Under the pieces are notes generated by a model. That model worked only from the letters and a program-made list of their open reading frames with translations, was not told where the DNA came from and ran no database searches. This document shows, piece after piece, positions 46,285 through 57,774 of a DNA stretch of 64,000 bases; the stretch's first letter is position 1; each line of letters starts with the position of its first letter. The DNA is from Omphalotus guepiniiformis (taxonomy: Eukaryota > Basidiomycota > Agaricomycetes > Agaricales > Omphalotaceae). The translations under genes were made by a program, and so were the position numbers. Location of the stretch: contig JAQOOI010000080.1 of assembly GCA_028554645.1 (NCBI GenBank), positions 1,364,001 to 1,428,000 on the forward strand, written 5' to 3'.

Positions 46285-47780
46285 ATGGACAAGGTGTGTC
46301 CGTGGACTAGGCTCAACTTCTTTTTCATTGTATTGACCACTCTTTCAGGCATCGTCTTGTCTGCGGGATCATTCATTCGCGTCCAAGGAGAGCTGTTTGT
46401 CCGGAGTAAAGAGTTCGCGACCACACTTGGCAGAAAAGGTTTTGCCGGAAGGTAGTTTGGACGTGCCTCATTGACCACTGTTTTTTTAACTCTTTTGTTA
46501 GATGACGAGCCACTGTTGAAAGAATCCACACGGCGTTTTGTTCTCTTTCCTATACAGTATAGCGAAGTACGCTTCTGCCATATACCCCTTGTCTTTCCGT
46601 CCACTTATTCAATGTTGCAGATATGGCAAATGTACAAGAAGGCTCAAGCGTCGTTCTGGACCGCTGAAGAAATTGATCTCTCTCATGACCTTGTGGACTG
46701 GAACGAACGCCTCACGGGTGATGAACGCCATTTCATTTCGCACGTCCTCGCTTTTTTCGCTGCATCCGACGGAATTGTAAACGAGAACCTTGTTGAGCGC
46801 TTTTCTGACGAAGTCCAGGTAGCCGAAGCCCGATGTTTCTATGGTTTTCAAGTCATGATGGAAAACATTCACTCTGAGACTTATTCCCTCCTCATCGACA
46901 CATACATCAAGGACCCGACTCAACGCGACTTCCTTTTTGGGGCCATTGAAACCATCCCGTGCATCAAAAAGAAAGCAGACTGGGCGCTCAGGTGGATTTC
47001 CGACAAACAAACTACGTTCGCAGAGAGATTGGTGGCTTTCGCTGCTGTAGAGGGCATATTCTTTTCAGGATCATTTGCTTCTATCTTTTGGATCAAGAAA
47101 CGAGGTTTAATGCCAGGCTTGACTTATTCAAACGAACTCATCAGTCGAGACGAGGGCATGCATACCGATTTTGCGTGTCTCCTATTCACTCATTTAAAAC
47201 ACCAGCCCCACCCCGATACCATTAGAAAGATCATCACAGAGGCGGTATCGATCGAGCAAGAATTCTTGACAGGTAGATATGACTGTCATACCATTCTCTC
47301 TTCAACCTCGCTCATAGCTCTTGTAACAGACGCACTGCCCGTTGCACTTATTGGCATGAACGCCCCGTTGATGTGTCAATATGTTGAATTTGTCGCTGAC
47401 CGACTCTTGGTTGCCATGGGCATTAGCAAGTGGTATAATGCAACCAATCCTTTTGATTTCATGGACATGATTTCGCTGCAAGGCAAAACCAATTTCTTCG
47501 AGAAGAGGGTTTCGGAATACTCAAGAGCTAACATCAACACCTCCATGATATTGTCAGAATCTCCTGTGCCCAGTAGAACGTTGTGGGTCTTTATTTCTCG
47601 CGTCACTGAATGCCCGTCAGCAGATGTAAACGCCTAACTCACTATGGAATGCTTATACGGAGCCATTCTGTCTTGAGTTCTGCAGTAGATTTCTGTCTAC
47701 TGACGGGCTTCCGGTGATAATGTCTTCATGGTCATGATTTCTAATTCCAATATTCTAGCACGCTTGACGAAGACTTTTAG
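46285..47780 (+). CDS. Second ribonucleotide reductase small subunit (R2 paralogue)
   Basis: This close paralogue of the neighbouring R2 is transcribed away from it. Exon 1 is 9 bases (ATGGACAAG). Exon 2 starts [16 protein letters not shown] and ends at LPE, splicing into [20 protein letters not shown]. The core is intact: [35 protein letters not shown] (radical Tyr present), [18 protein letters not shown] and [17 protein letters not shown]. All iron ligands are present, so it is not an Rnr4-type inactive partner. The unspliced frame would end at 47637 with a non-conserved tail. Splicing from TT at 47552 to an acceptor at 47758 gives IFTLDEDF and a stop at 47780, the expected R1-binding tail. 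That donor (GTCAGA) is weak. Expression may differ from RNR2, for example in damage or sporulation. Confidence 0.88.
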
Positions 47781-48172
47781 CCTGACATCTTCAAGTGACT
47801 TAACATTGCACAAACTCCACTCTAATCCTGCTTTGCTTCTGTATCGGTACGAATCTTGCTTTTTAGTGTATTCTTTCATATCTCTGCTGTTGTCTTTGGA
47901 TTTAGACGTCCTAACACTGTTAATACGGATTTATAATCTAATGTAGCGTCGAATGTACAAAAGTACTATTGCTTACCCCCCTCAATCATATTACAAGTTA
48001 CTCCTCTCTTATACCTTGTCTGGGATGAAAATGCACCGAGGTTCCCTTCTTTGTGAACCATACCCAAGGAAGACATTGTTTTGTTAGACGCATGTGTAAT
48101 GACAGAATGGGAAGATCGTGCACTATTGCTACAGATAAAAGGCAGACAGATGACTTTGAATAGAATACAGTT
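47781..48172. other. Convergent intergenic stretch, no gene seen
   Basis: These 392 bases are AT-rich and lie between the ends of the R2 paralogue (+) and DRG1 (-). Short frames here lack ATG or any domain. Likely 3' untranslated sequence. Confidence 0.4.
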
Positions 48173-50005
48173 TCAGTTCTTGGAGATATGCACCACTACA
48201 AATATGGCCTCAAATTATTTACTATATGGTTAGGCATGATTGGCGAGAACACGTACCGTCCTCATCTTCCAAGACATGGTCTAGACCAACCTTCTGTCCT
48301 CGCGAGTGTTTTGCACTCGCCCCCCAAACAATAGCGCTGGAGAGGGAGATCGCAAGAACATGTCAGTATATGAGTTCCGAAGGTGACTAGGATATTCTCA
48401 CTATTTCATCTGCTTGGCTATCTCTTTGTGTATAGCATTACAAAAGTCACCCACTGTGCATCTGCCGCGCCGCAGAACTACAGGAGAGCTGTAATCTGGC
48501 GCTAGTCCACGCGGTTTTGTGTACACGCGAACGAGGTTCAGCGTCTTCCACATTTGGTCTATCAGCTCGTCAATGTTAAGCCATTCCTTGGAAGATATTG
48601 GCACTGAGTAAGGAATTTTATATCTGAAAGAATATGTTAATGAAGGACAACAAAACATTCAGCATTCAAATGACGGCTTACAGCAGGTCTAATTCTTCTA
48701 TCGAGATGGCGTCAATCTGCAAAGCATGACAGTAAGACCCCTTCACACATGCAGACAAATTCACATACTTTGTTCAGAACCTAAAGTAGCATTGTATGTT
48801 GAGGTCGCTTGCAAGTTGAGATATCAAAGACTTACGTATAGAGCAGGAATATACACCCTGTTACCTTCGACAACATCGACGAGATCATCGGCAGTAGCAT
48901 TTGGCTCTCGTATAGCCACATCAGCGTTGTTGATTCGATACTCGCTCAGTACAGCTTTGATCTCATCGTGGTCAATGTTTGTCAAAGGAACGGTGTTTGT
49001 GATCGCAATTCCGCCACGTTCCTTTTTCCTGACGGTTATATTTGGAGCCCGCTTATTGAGTCGTATGCCAAAACCTTCTAGTTCTTCCTCGATGATTTTC
49101 TTATCACCAAGAGGTTTGAGCACATCAAGGACGATGAAAATGAGATTGCAAGTGCGAGCCACTAGAGTGGAGGACCAGGTCAACGGGTTTGAAGGGGGGT
49201 CGATAGCCTGACGACCATACCAGCGATAACTATTGTATAACAACATAAGTAGAAGGGTGGATGAAAAGTGAAGAAAACACACCTTGTCGACCTCTACCAC
49301 GACCGTCGTTCGCACCCTCGATAATACCAGCTTTGAGTAAGAAACCATAAGAATTAATTTGTCGCCAGGAAGACAGTAGAACGAGCTTACGCAGGTCCAG
49401 GATTTGAATCGGAGCTCCATGTACTTTTACTGTACCAGGTACAGTTGTAAGTGTGGTGAAATCAATCTCAGATACTTCAGAGTGTGTCCCGGTCAGTTTT
49501 GACATCAGGGTTGACTATAAGGCGAGGTTCAAGCCCAAATACACTAGATATTGAATGTAAATATACCTTTCCAACGGAGGGGAAACCCACGAATCCGACA
49601 GAAGCTATGCCTGTTCTATAGAGGAGTTGGTATCGTCGTTTACAATGTCAAGAGAAACGCGCACCTTGCTACATCGAAGCCAAGTCCGCCGCCTCCTCCT
49701 CCCCCGCCGGACGGGGAGATGAGTTCTCGTCTGAGCTTTGCAAGCTTTGCTTTCAATTGGCCAAGATGATAGCTAGTGGCCTTATTTTTTTGGGCTGCAA
49801 GTTGACATTGAAGAGTAGATGTGAAGTCGGAGATTACAATAACATACTTCTAGCCTGTTAAAATCCTGAACTGAGGCTAACTGAACAATAAACGGGATGA
49901 AAGATCTTACCATTTCATCTTCGACTTCCTGAAAGACACACAAATAAGTACATAGGAATACAATACCTAGAAGGACATTACTTTTATTTTTTGTACGGTG
50001 GTCAT
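48173..50005 (-). CDS. RBG1: Developmentally regulated GTP-binding protein 1 (Rbg1)
   Basis: A ribosome-associated TRAFAC GTPase that works with a DFRP partner (Tma46) in translation. The protein starts MTTVQKIK, then a helical N-domain and a Gly run encoded by CCTCCTCCTCCCCC on the plus strand. G1 is in [13 protein letters not shown] joined to [13 protein letters not shown]; then [52 protein letters not shown]-type G4, and [13 protein letters not shown]. The C-terminal TGS domain reads [32 protein letters not shown] and [13 protein letters not shown]. The last tiny exon ends VVHISKN at 48173. About 370 residues in roughly nine exons, as expected for DRG1 rather than DRG2. Confidence 0.93.
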
Positions 50006-50222
50006 TGTCGCTGAAAGAGGAAAACGGAGATTGCCGAAATGGCGGCAGGTTTGCTTTATTGAGATTTGATAATTCTTCCTGAGCCTCACAACCAGTCCTT
50101 CATTCTTTCAAGCTCACTGTCGCTCTCTTTACAAACTCGTATGCGACTGGATCGCTCTCGTCTCATCCACCGTCCTTGACTCGAACCTCCTAAATCCTAC
50201 CTTTACAGTCCTTGCAATCAAT

Positions 50223-52174
50223 ATGTGTTTTGGTTTCGGTGGTCCCAAATGGAAGCGAGAGATCGTGCCAGACCATAAGGTGCGCTTGCTTTCCTACTTT
50301 CGTCGGAAAAGACCTGTTCTGACTTTCTCTAGTTCGACTTTGTCGACACTCGCGAGTTTACAGACAATGGTTTTATAATGCGAATGAAGTCTGTTGTCGT
50401 TTCCGTTGTAACCTTGACACGCTTTGATCACCTTGTCTCTTCTAGGTACCTCTGGCTGTATGTCATCGTTCTCAAGTCGTTCCTGGTCTACGTCTCCGAT
50501 ATCTTCACTGCCATTACCATGTTAACCACAACGTCCTGGTCAAATGAAATCTTTAATAACTGCGAAGATGTCGGCTGTGTTAGCATTCCTTTCAATACTG
50601 GAAAATGGCTTTTTGTTGGCTGCATCATCTTCTCGTTCTTGTTGGTGAGTATCTTATTCATACTTCAGTAATCTGCATCCCTCATTCGTTATGCCAGCTA
50701 GGATACGAGGCTCGTAAATCCAAGAAGATTATTGCCAGCCGAGATATCTCCTATGCCTTCACTAATGTCATGGCCAACAACTATTACTCCCTACGTTCGT
50801 CAACGCTCGTTGTCCTGGTTTATCCTTATGTGACGTGTACTTTTTCAGGCTCTTATGATCACTTCTGTTTCTTTGATCATATCAGCAACTCGACGAAGAC
50901 AAGCGATGATTTTGCTTTTTTTGTGTTCTTTGTTTTCAAGAGTTGGTTCAAATGTCTACCATTGTAATTATACACTAACCGTCATGTTAGGCTGGAAGCG
51001 TGTTCTGCTCGCTGACGGTCCTCGCCAAACAATCAATGCCCTCACGCTCTACGCTATCTACCTCTCGCACAAAACCGAGGGACATTGGTACGACGTACCC
51101 AAGTATTTTGAAGGAAACAGTCTCTCCACATCCGCTTTGACGGTCACGACCTTTTTCACTGTCGTCGTCTTCGCTGGTTCTCTGCTGCTTCTTATAGTGG
51201 CCGGCATATGTTACATCCCTTTGCTTCTACATATCCGTGGGAACCTGAAGGTATGAGTGTGTTTCTTGAATAAGCTGCTAGCATTCAACTTGTGACTTGT
51301 AGGAATATTGCTGTCATAAAGTAGACAAGGTGCGCACCGTTCCCATTCTGATTATGCATTTTTATTGACTGCTGGCACACAGAGAATCAGCACTGTCATC
51401 AAACGCCGACAAAAGCAGCGTCTGGCTGATGCTGCAAGACTTGCCAAGAAGGAAGCGATGGGTGATTACTCACATCTCAAGAACAAGAAGGGTGAACTCA
51501 TTGCCAAACCCCTACCCCAACCCACACTACCTAACCTCTCCGTCGACGATGACTTCGACGATCGTTCCTCTATCCACACCCGTGGGCCCCCTCCTAGCAC
51601 CTATACCCAAGACTACTATTACTACACCTCAGACAAGAGCGGCTATCCACCCCCCATGCCCGCTTACAACCCCTATTCCACCGTCCAGGCACCAGACGCT
51701 CCCGCCCATTTCAATCCTTCTCAGCAGACTCTGGCCCATGAAGATTCCTTGTATAATTATCCACAACAACCGATGTATGAGGAGTATAACGACAGCACGG
51801 CACATCTGGCTGAAACAGCTACGCCTTTTGCACAGCAGTCACAAACGCGCTTGGATGTTGCACCCAACTTGTCTAACCCGTACAGTCCTGGGGCTGGTGG
51901 CAACTTCAATGCGCATGATGTGTATCAAGGGCGTGATTTAATGAGCCCAGATCAAAGCAGGCGATCGCCTCCTGCTTCCTATGGCCAACCTCGACCAAGC
52001 AGTGGGCTAGCTTATGACCAGGATGACCAAAGCCCCCATTCTGATAGTCCACCACCCCCGCATTCTGATGCCCAGCACGGAGATACAGCCTACAATGCTT
52101 ATACTCACTATAATGGTCAAAGAGCGTATGGGACTGGAGGTGGGGGTGGGGGTGCTAGCGGATACGCTGTTTAA
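50223..52174 (+). CDS. KCH1-like low-affinity potassium transporter
   Basis: The first exon encodes MCFGFGGPKWKREIVPDHK, the typical N-terminus of the fungal KCH family. Membrane segments follow around YLWLYVIVLKSFLVYVSDIF, WLFVGCIIFSFLLLGYEARK and FFTVVVFAGSLLLLIVAGIC. The loops contain YAFTNVMANNYYSLRSYDHF and RVLLADGPRQTINALTLYAI. After the last helix comes a basic stretch (VIKRRQKQRLADAARLAKKE) and a long cytosolic tail rich in Pro, Tyr, Ser and Gln that ends in a Gly run and GYAV. In yeast, Kch1 and Kch2/Prm6 let K+ in during pheromone response and high-affinity calcium influx. Introns lie near 50278, 50645, 50800, 50930, 51250 and 51332. Confidence 0.83.
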
Positions 52175-52420
52175 TGGACTTTTCTTCACTTCTAGTTTCT
52201 CTTTTCCCGAGCACTCTATTCAACTACCTCTGCATTGTTTCTTGTCCTTCTTGGCAGATGGTATAGTATTTGTGTACAACAGTTGGATAAGTTATCAAAT
52301 ATACACAGTAGATCTGAGCTCTAGAGTGTGCGAACGTCCGTCCATCCACAATCATGATAAAAGAAGACAAAACTAAAACCAAAGAAAATCCTCCGGCGAC
52401 ATACTGCAAGTGCAATACAA

Positions 52421-53355
52421 CTAGCTAAGCTTTCCCCAGACAACAATGATGATGAGCAGAATTAGAATAGCGACGATGGCACCAGTGACAGCACGCTGTT
52501 GATACATCCTGTGTTACAGATTTCACCAGAACCTGTCGTCAGAATTGGCGTCCAAGCCAGGGAGACATAGAATTGGTACTTACCTTCTAATCATGCCCTT
52601 CAGGGTGTTGGAAGCACGCGAAATTGAATTGTTTGCAACGTCGAGCTGAAGATGATCAAGTCAAACCTCTTCAGCCAATCCAAAGCGATTCAGTTGAAAC
52701 TCATACCGTGTTCCGCGAGTTCTCAATCTGTTCTCTTTGAGTCCTGAGGTTCATCAAGATATCCGCTCCTTGCTCTTCTGTCTCGAGCGCCAGACGTTGC
52801 GAATCCTGCAATCGTTTTGTTCCATCCTCTAAAAGTGATGTTCCAGCAAGTAAACGCGCACGGTCGCTGGCGGACCCGTATGGCTCATCGGAAGAAGGAT
52901 ACCCAGGCCGAGGGGATGAGAGAAGACTAGAGCGTGCGAGCTGTGCATTCACGTCCTTCGCCATCTTCTTATAGCGGGATAAATCTGCCTTTGCAGACCG
53001 TAGACGAGTATGATACTGAGCACGAATGGATTGCGGAATGCCTTGAATTTCTATGTCCATTTGTGATACCTGCAGATACCGGAAGTAAGAACTTAATTCA
53101 TCCTGTACGGTTGGACTGTAGACTCGCCATTTCGTCAGCTTCGTCGAGTTCCATTTCGACCCGCCGTACTGCAGCTTTCCGCTGCTCTGCGAGATACGCC
53201 CAATTCAGAACTATAGTCAATAGAGGAGCGTTGCAACGCGAACACTAACCAGTGTCTTGATTCTCATCTCTCTCTAGTTTCTCGCGAATAGTCTCTATAA
53301 ACTGCTTGAACTCCTGCTCGTACGAGTCGAACAAGGCCGTTGGTGAGGTATCCAT
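52421..53355 (-). CDS. VTI1: Vesicle SNARE Vti1
   Basis: A Qb-SNARE used in Golgi, endosome and vacuole fusion. The N-terminal three-helix domain starts MDTSPTALFDSYEQEFKQFI and continues through KAAVRRVEMELDEADEM and IPQSIRAQYHTRLRSAKADL. The SNARE helix is in RLQDSQRLALETEEQGADIL followed by LRTQREQIENSRNT, DVANNSISRASNTLKGMIRR. The C-terminal anchor is AVTGAIVAILILLIIIVVWG followed by KLS. About 230 residues in five exons. It starts 150 bases from the divergent EMC3 gene. Confidence 0.95.
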
Positions 53356-53505
53356 GAATTAACTGTAGAGAATCCGAAAGGCTGGTGTCGTGAGTAATGA
53401 CCGTCCGAAGCAGAACTGCGTATGGCTACGGCAGGCAGTCCTTGATCGTCCCTATGTAAATTGTAATACCGAAACGGTAATACGGCTTCCTCACCATCTA
53501 CCACA

Positions 53506-54581
53506 ATGTCAAGCTCAGGGTACGCAATTTCAGTGTTGAAAAATGCAAGGTTCACTGAAAGATTATCTTGTACAGGGTCTCTCTGTATCTCGACCCCCAG
53601 ATACGTGATTGGGTATTGTTTCCAATCACGTTGGTCATGGTTAGCCTCACATTTCTTCTGCTATTCACGGTTCTCTGAACGGAATGCCTAGATATTAGTT
53701 GGTATCCTACGACACTATGTCGTAGTCCTACTTCAATCACCCCCAAAAAAGCTTCCTAGAGCCGCCGTGCGTGAACAGCGAGTGACGCGCGTATTCAAGC
53801 TGTTACCTTCAGTTCACTCTGTTGCAGGCGAGCACTGGCGCGTGCTCAAATACTGCGAGCGACATCCGCAAATTCCCCAATACCTCCTTCATTCTATAGA
53901 TCTATTTCTCGTCACCTCTCAGATGCTTTTGAAGCAGGGACGTACCTCAAAGACGGACCATCCAAGGGTGACACGCCGTCGACACCTCCGAATCCTATTA
54001 CTGACCCGGCAGCAATGGACGGCATGATGGCTGGTATGAAGACACAGATGGTTATGATGGTACCACAGATGGTTATAATGGGATGGATCAATTTCTTCTT
54101 TCAAGGATTTGTACTAAGTGCGTACATTCATTCTTGAAATGTTTACAGTTGGGTTATAGCATTCTTGCTTTCTTAGTAAAACTTCCTTTTCCTCTAACCC
54201 TCGGGTTCAAGTCTATGCTCCAGCGCGGCATCGAGACTCCCGACATGGATGTACGATGGGTTTCATCGCTGTCATGGTACTTTCTCAATTTCTTTGGATT
54301 GAATGGTTTATACCGCCTTATCCTTGGGAATGACAACTGTAAGTTTTTTATTGGTATACTTTTCTTTCTGAATGTCTGAATGCCCTCTAGCAGCAGACTC
54401 TTCGCAAGCCATGATGGCATCTCCTTTTGCTACCGCTAGCGCTGCTCAACCGGGTCAACCCCAGGATTATAACAAGCTCTTCAAAGCAGAGAAGGATAAC
54501 CTTGCGTTTGCTGAAGGCCTGTATACTTGGGTAGGAGATAGCATAGAAGACAATGTTCTCCGCAAGTACGGCAAAATATAA
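53506..54581 (+). CDS. EMC3: ER membrane protein complex subunit 3
   Basis: EMC3 is the Oxa1/YidC-type core of the EMC insertase that puts transmembrane helices into the ER. The first exon is 14 bases (MSSS plus two bases, 53506-53519). Spliced to the next at 53574 it gives [20 protein letters not shown], then [20 protein letters not shown] and [14 protein letters not shown]. After another intron come [60 protein letters not shown] and [20 protein letters not shown]. The soluble tail ends NVLRKYGKI. The Met cluster in the loop and the three helices fit the family. About 265 residues. The start is well fixed by the splice. Confidence 0.92.
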
Positions 54582-54867
54582 GTACCACTTGGTCCCATGT
54601 CTTTGATGGTGGAAGGCGAGATAACACGTTGAAACGAGTGAAGAGTATAGCTACATTGCAATGAGCTGGTACAAAGAATTACAGATAAGTAATGCAGATA
54701 CCGCACATGAAATACCAAGTCCTTGTATCACAAGTAAACCAGAGAAGTGTAAATAGGGTGGAGCTAACTACATATGAATAGCAACGAAGAGATGGGACCA
54801 TACGAACTGAATACGCTGATGTCAGTGAGGGAATTCAAAACTGCAAAGTACTTTACAAAACTACACT

Positions 54868-55716
54868 CTATACCAAGCCATCGTAGAGAGATAAGGCCTA
54901 TCAACAGAAATTATAAAAGTATGCGCAGTTTGAGTGGCAAGACTACTCACCTGAACAATTGTGGGGTCCTGCTTGCTGCCTTCAACAAACTCCTCATAGG
55001 TAAGCTTGGCATCCTTGTCTCGGTCCATATTCCGGAAGATCTTGTCGACACGCTGCCCAGGCAACATCAATTACCTGGCTGATATAGTACGTTGGTAATG
55101 GACCTGCCTTCTCCGGTGTGTCCTCATCAGAAGGTAGCTTCACCATCTCGCCAGTCATCTTGTATATCGATTGCACGATTTGGAGCATTTCATCATAAGT
55201 GATTGTACCATCTTTGTCTATGTCGTATAGCTGGAACGCCCCTGCAACGAGTAGATGTATCAGAGGCCTGATACAAAGAACGTGGTCGCATACGTACATT
55301 TGAGTTTCTCATCTAACCTCCCTCTGCTTGTGACGCTGAGGGCGCAAATGAACTCTTTGAAATCAATTGTCCCGTTCTTGTTCTCATCGAAAACATTAAA
55401 GACATAGTCTGCGAACTCTCCTGGGTCGCCAAAGGGGAAGAACTGCTTGTAGATCCTGCTAAACTCGGCCTTATCGAGTTGACCAGAGGGACAATCCTTC
55501 CTGAAACCTTTGTACCTGGAACAACGGGGATGAGGATGTCGGATAGATGAAAGTATGTTATAAAAATAGAAAGATACCATTGCTGGAGTTCCTTCTTATC
55601 GACTGCAGCAGAACTTCAGCCTTAAAAGGAAGCACAAAGGCAAGATTTCATACAATACGTATTCTTCTGAAGGTCAGCAAGCTGTTCAGGGGAGAGTTTA
55701 GACTGGGATTTGCCCA
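54868..55716 (-). CDS. NCS1: Neuronal calcium sensor 1 / frequenin homologue
   Basis: A myristoylated EF-hand protein that activates phosphatidylinositol 4-kinase. [20 protein letters not shown] has the Gly2 and Ser6 of an N-myristoylation site. Four EF-hands follow: a degenerate first one ([20 protein letters not shown]), [26 protein letters not shown] and [14 protein letters not shown] last exon gives ALSLYDGLV, the conserved C-terminus, with the stop at 54868. About 190 residues, exactly the family size. Introns occur near 54906-54951, 55040-55100, 55240-55305 and 55520-55660. The ATG at 55716 is fixed by the myristoylation motif. Confidence 0.95.
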
Positions 55717-56100
55717 TGAAGGATGTGGTTGAGAATGAATCTAATTGAAATGAGAAGCTGTGGAATGAGGTCCACGGACCTGAGGAAGACCTGAGGACAG
55801 GTGCATGGACCCGGAGACCGGGCCGAGGATGGTGGCGAAGGATGCATCGTGTTGAGGTGTTTTTTGTAAAAAATAAAACTCGTGTAGAGAAATATCTGAG
55901 AGGATCGGCAAGAGAAGAGACGATGTATGTTTTTGACGGTCTTGTCGCTGCAGTCAACGTCGAGCAACACACCGGAGTCACCGCGATCAGCAATAAACAC
56001 TGCGAAGAACCACATGCCATCCACTTCTTTCTCACTTACAATCACTCTTATACCCACATCTCATTAAGTCTTCTTCCTCTTTCCTCCGTCTTAACCTGAC
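55717..56100. promoter_or_regulatory. Divergent intergenic region NCS1 / Cys-rich protein gene
   Basis: The 384 bases between two divergent starts hold both promoters. No gene, repeat or RNA was recognised. The part next to 56100 is a pyrimidine-rich run (TCTTCTTCCTCTTTCCTCC) common before fungal starts. Confidence 0.4.
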
Positions 56101-57472
56101 ATGTGCTATGCTGAGGGTTCCGTTGACCAGGCTGTTAATGTCTGTCCAATGTGCAAGGTCTTTCCTCATGCTCGGTCAGTTCAATCTCTTTCTTTTCCTC
56201 TCCAATCGCCCCTTATGTTCTATCAAGTTGTCCCCACGTGAGAGACGTATGTCGGAACCGTGCTTTGCATCCTCGTCTCGACGTTCTTTTTCTCAAGAAT
56301 GCGGAAGGTAACATTCTTTTTGTCCGCCACACTTCGCCACACTCATTTCATCCGCTATCGCAGTTGACTGGTTCAATGGTTGTGGATATTGCAAGGTATG
56401 TTGTCTACCTCCTTCATCGACACGTTGTCTCATCTGATTTGTCCAGTGGGCCCGTACAAACCCACCAGCAAAGTCTGCGGGCTTCAACAATCCAGGTTGG
56501 CCAGGATGCTGTCGTCCACCGTCGCAGAGTGAATATCGTATGATTCAGGCCGCAGATTGGCGATCTGTCAGTCTCGTCCATCATATTCCTATCCCCTCCG
56601 AAATCAAAGCCGCTCTTGACGGTCTTACCGCTGGCGCTCGTCCCTCTAGCGCCAAATCCTTGATGCCGTCCTTGGATCGAAGGAGCAGTAGCGGCGGAGG
56701 TAGCGGCAGCCCTCCGACTAGGTCCGGCATTCTATCCAGCAAGGCCTCCGCTGCATCTGCTGCCAGCAAAGGCCGTTCGAGCTCAAGTCCAAAGCAACCC
56801 GCAGCTACTCTGTCCAGCCCACGCGGTAATGGATCCACGTTATCTGGCCCAATTCCCGGCGCTACTCCTACCGAGTCTCGTCGTGACACGCCTGAGAAAG
56901 ACAAATTTGGATCTCGTTCCGCGCATTCTTCCCCGAGTCGTAAACATGCTGACTTGGATAATTCTACTACCCCAAGACGCAACTCTGGCAGTCGAGCTGC
57001 AGTAGCGTCGCTTCCCACATCCAAGGCTGCTCCTACGGAGTCCCGATCAAATCAATCACGCCGTGGTACTATCTCAGCCCCTGTTACATCCTCTGCGGCC
57101 AAGTCTGCAACTTCTTCGCGCAATATTACGACGACCACTGCTCTTGCTTCTCGATCCAGTAAAAAGGATGATGCCATGTCTAGCGCCTCCAGTAACAGCG
57201 GCGGATCGGATTCTTTGTCCGATAGTACAATCACATCAGATGGAGGTTTTACCGACTATCTGTCTGATGAGTCGGAGGCCGAGCTTCAGAGGCAAGCGGA
57301 GGCTCAGGCGGCGCTCCTTGCTCAGAACAAAGCGGAAGAGCTAGAGTTCAAAGCTGCTCGACAACAGCTTGCTCACATCGACTTGCGTCCGCCCAAATCC
57401 TGGAATCCCACTAACATCACAAATGGTACTACTGCCCCGCGTTTGGCGCAGGTTAGTACTACGAAGGGCTGA
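56101..57472 (+). CDS. Cys-rich N-terminus, Ser-rich protein of unknown function
   Basis: No family is recognised. The first exon gives MCYAEGSVDQAVNVCPMCKV. Splicing continues with CPHVRDVCRNRALHPRLDVL, then DWFNGCGYCK joined to WARTNPPAKSAGFNNPGWPG and CCRPP. The Cys pattern (CPMC, C-x6-C, CGYC, CC) could bind zinc like a treble-clef or GATA-like knuckle. A short ordered block follows (VSLVHHIPIPSEIKAALDGL). The remaining ~270 residues are Ser/Thr/Pro/Arg-rich and end in a probable coiled coil (EAELQRQAEAQAALLAQNKA) and HIDLRPPKSWNPTN. The split between a compact Cys-rich head and a disordered tail suggests a regulatory or scaffolding protein. Function is open. Confidence 0.75.
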
Positions 57473-57774
57473 ACATTTGGACAGAAAGGACACGGACTTG
57501 ACACGAAATACATATAAGAGCTCATAACGTAGCTCTGGGTTTGAAGATTTGCTGATATAAATCGACATATACTTGTTCACATGCCTATCATTTGTACTTA
57601 TAACACACAATACACATGAGGATAGCTTTCTTTTTTGAATTTGAATGGTTCTTCACTGAGACTAGTGTGACTACATATGGCGGAAGCAAGTAGGGATAGC
57701 ACGTGTAGAGTCCCAAATAAGAGTGCGATGACCTCTCACCACAACCTTCAATCGCAGGGTTGCACAGTGAACTG
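57473..57774. other. Intergenic stretch between two tandem genes, no gene seen
   Basis: These 302 bases lie between the Cys-rich protein gene and the PROPPIN gene, both on the plus strand. They should hold a 3' untranslated region and the promoter of the PROPPIN gene. A CACGTG core lies at 57700-57705. No gene seen. Confidence 0.35.

Noticed and set aside
47728..47946. Small plus-strand frame after the R2 paralogue
   Set aside because: It overlaps the inferred last R2 exon in another frame and has no recognisable features.
54200..54225. GGTTCAAGTCT resembling a tRNA B-box
   Set aside because: It lies within conserved EMC3 coding sequence and has no A-box or cloverleaf around it.
56581..57024. 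147-codon minus-strand frame
   Set aside because: It is antisense to the Ser-rich exon of the Cys-rich protein gene; its composition mirrors that exon.
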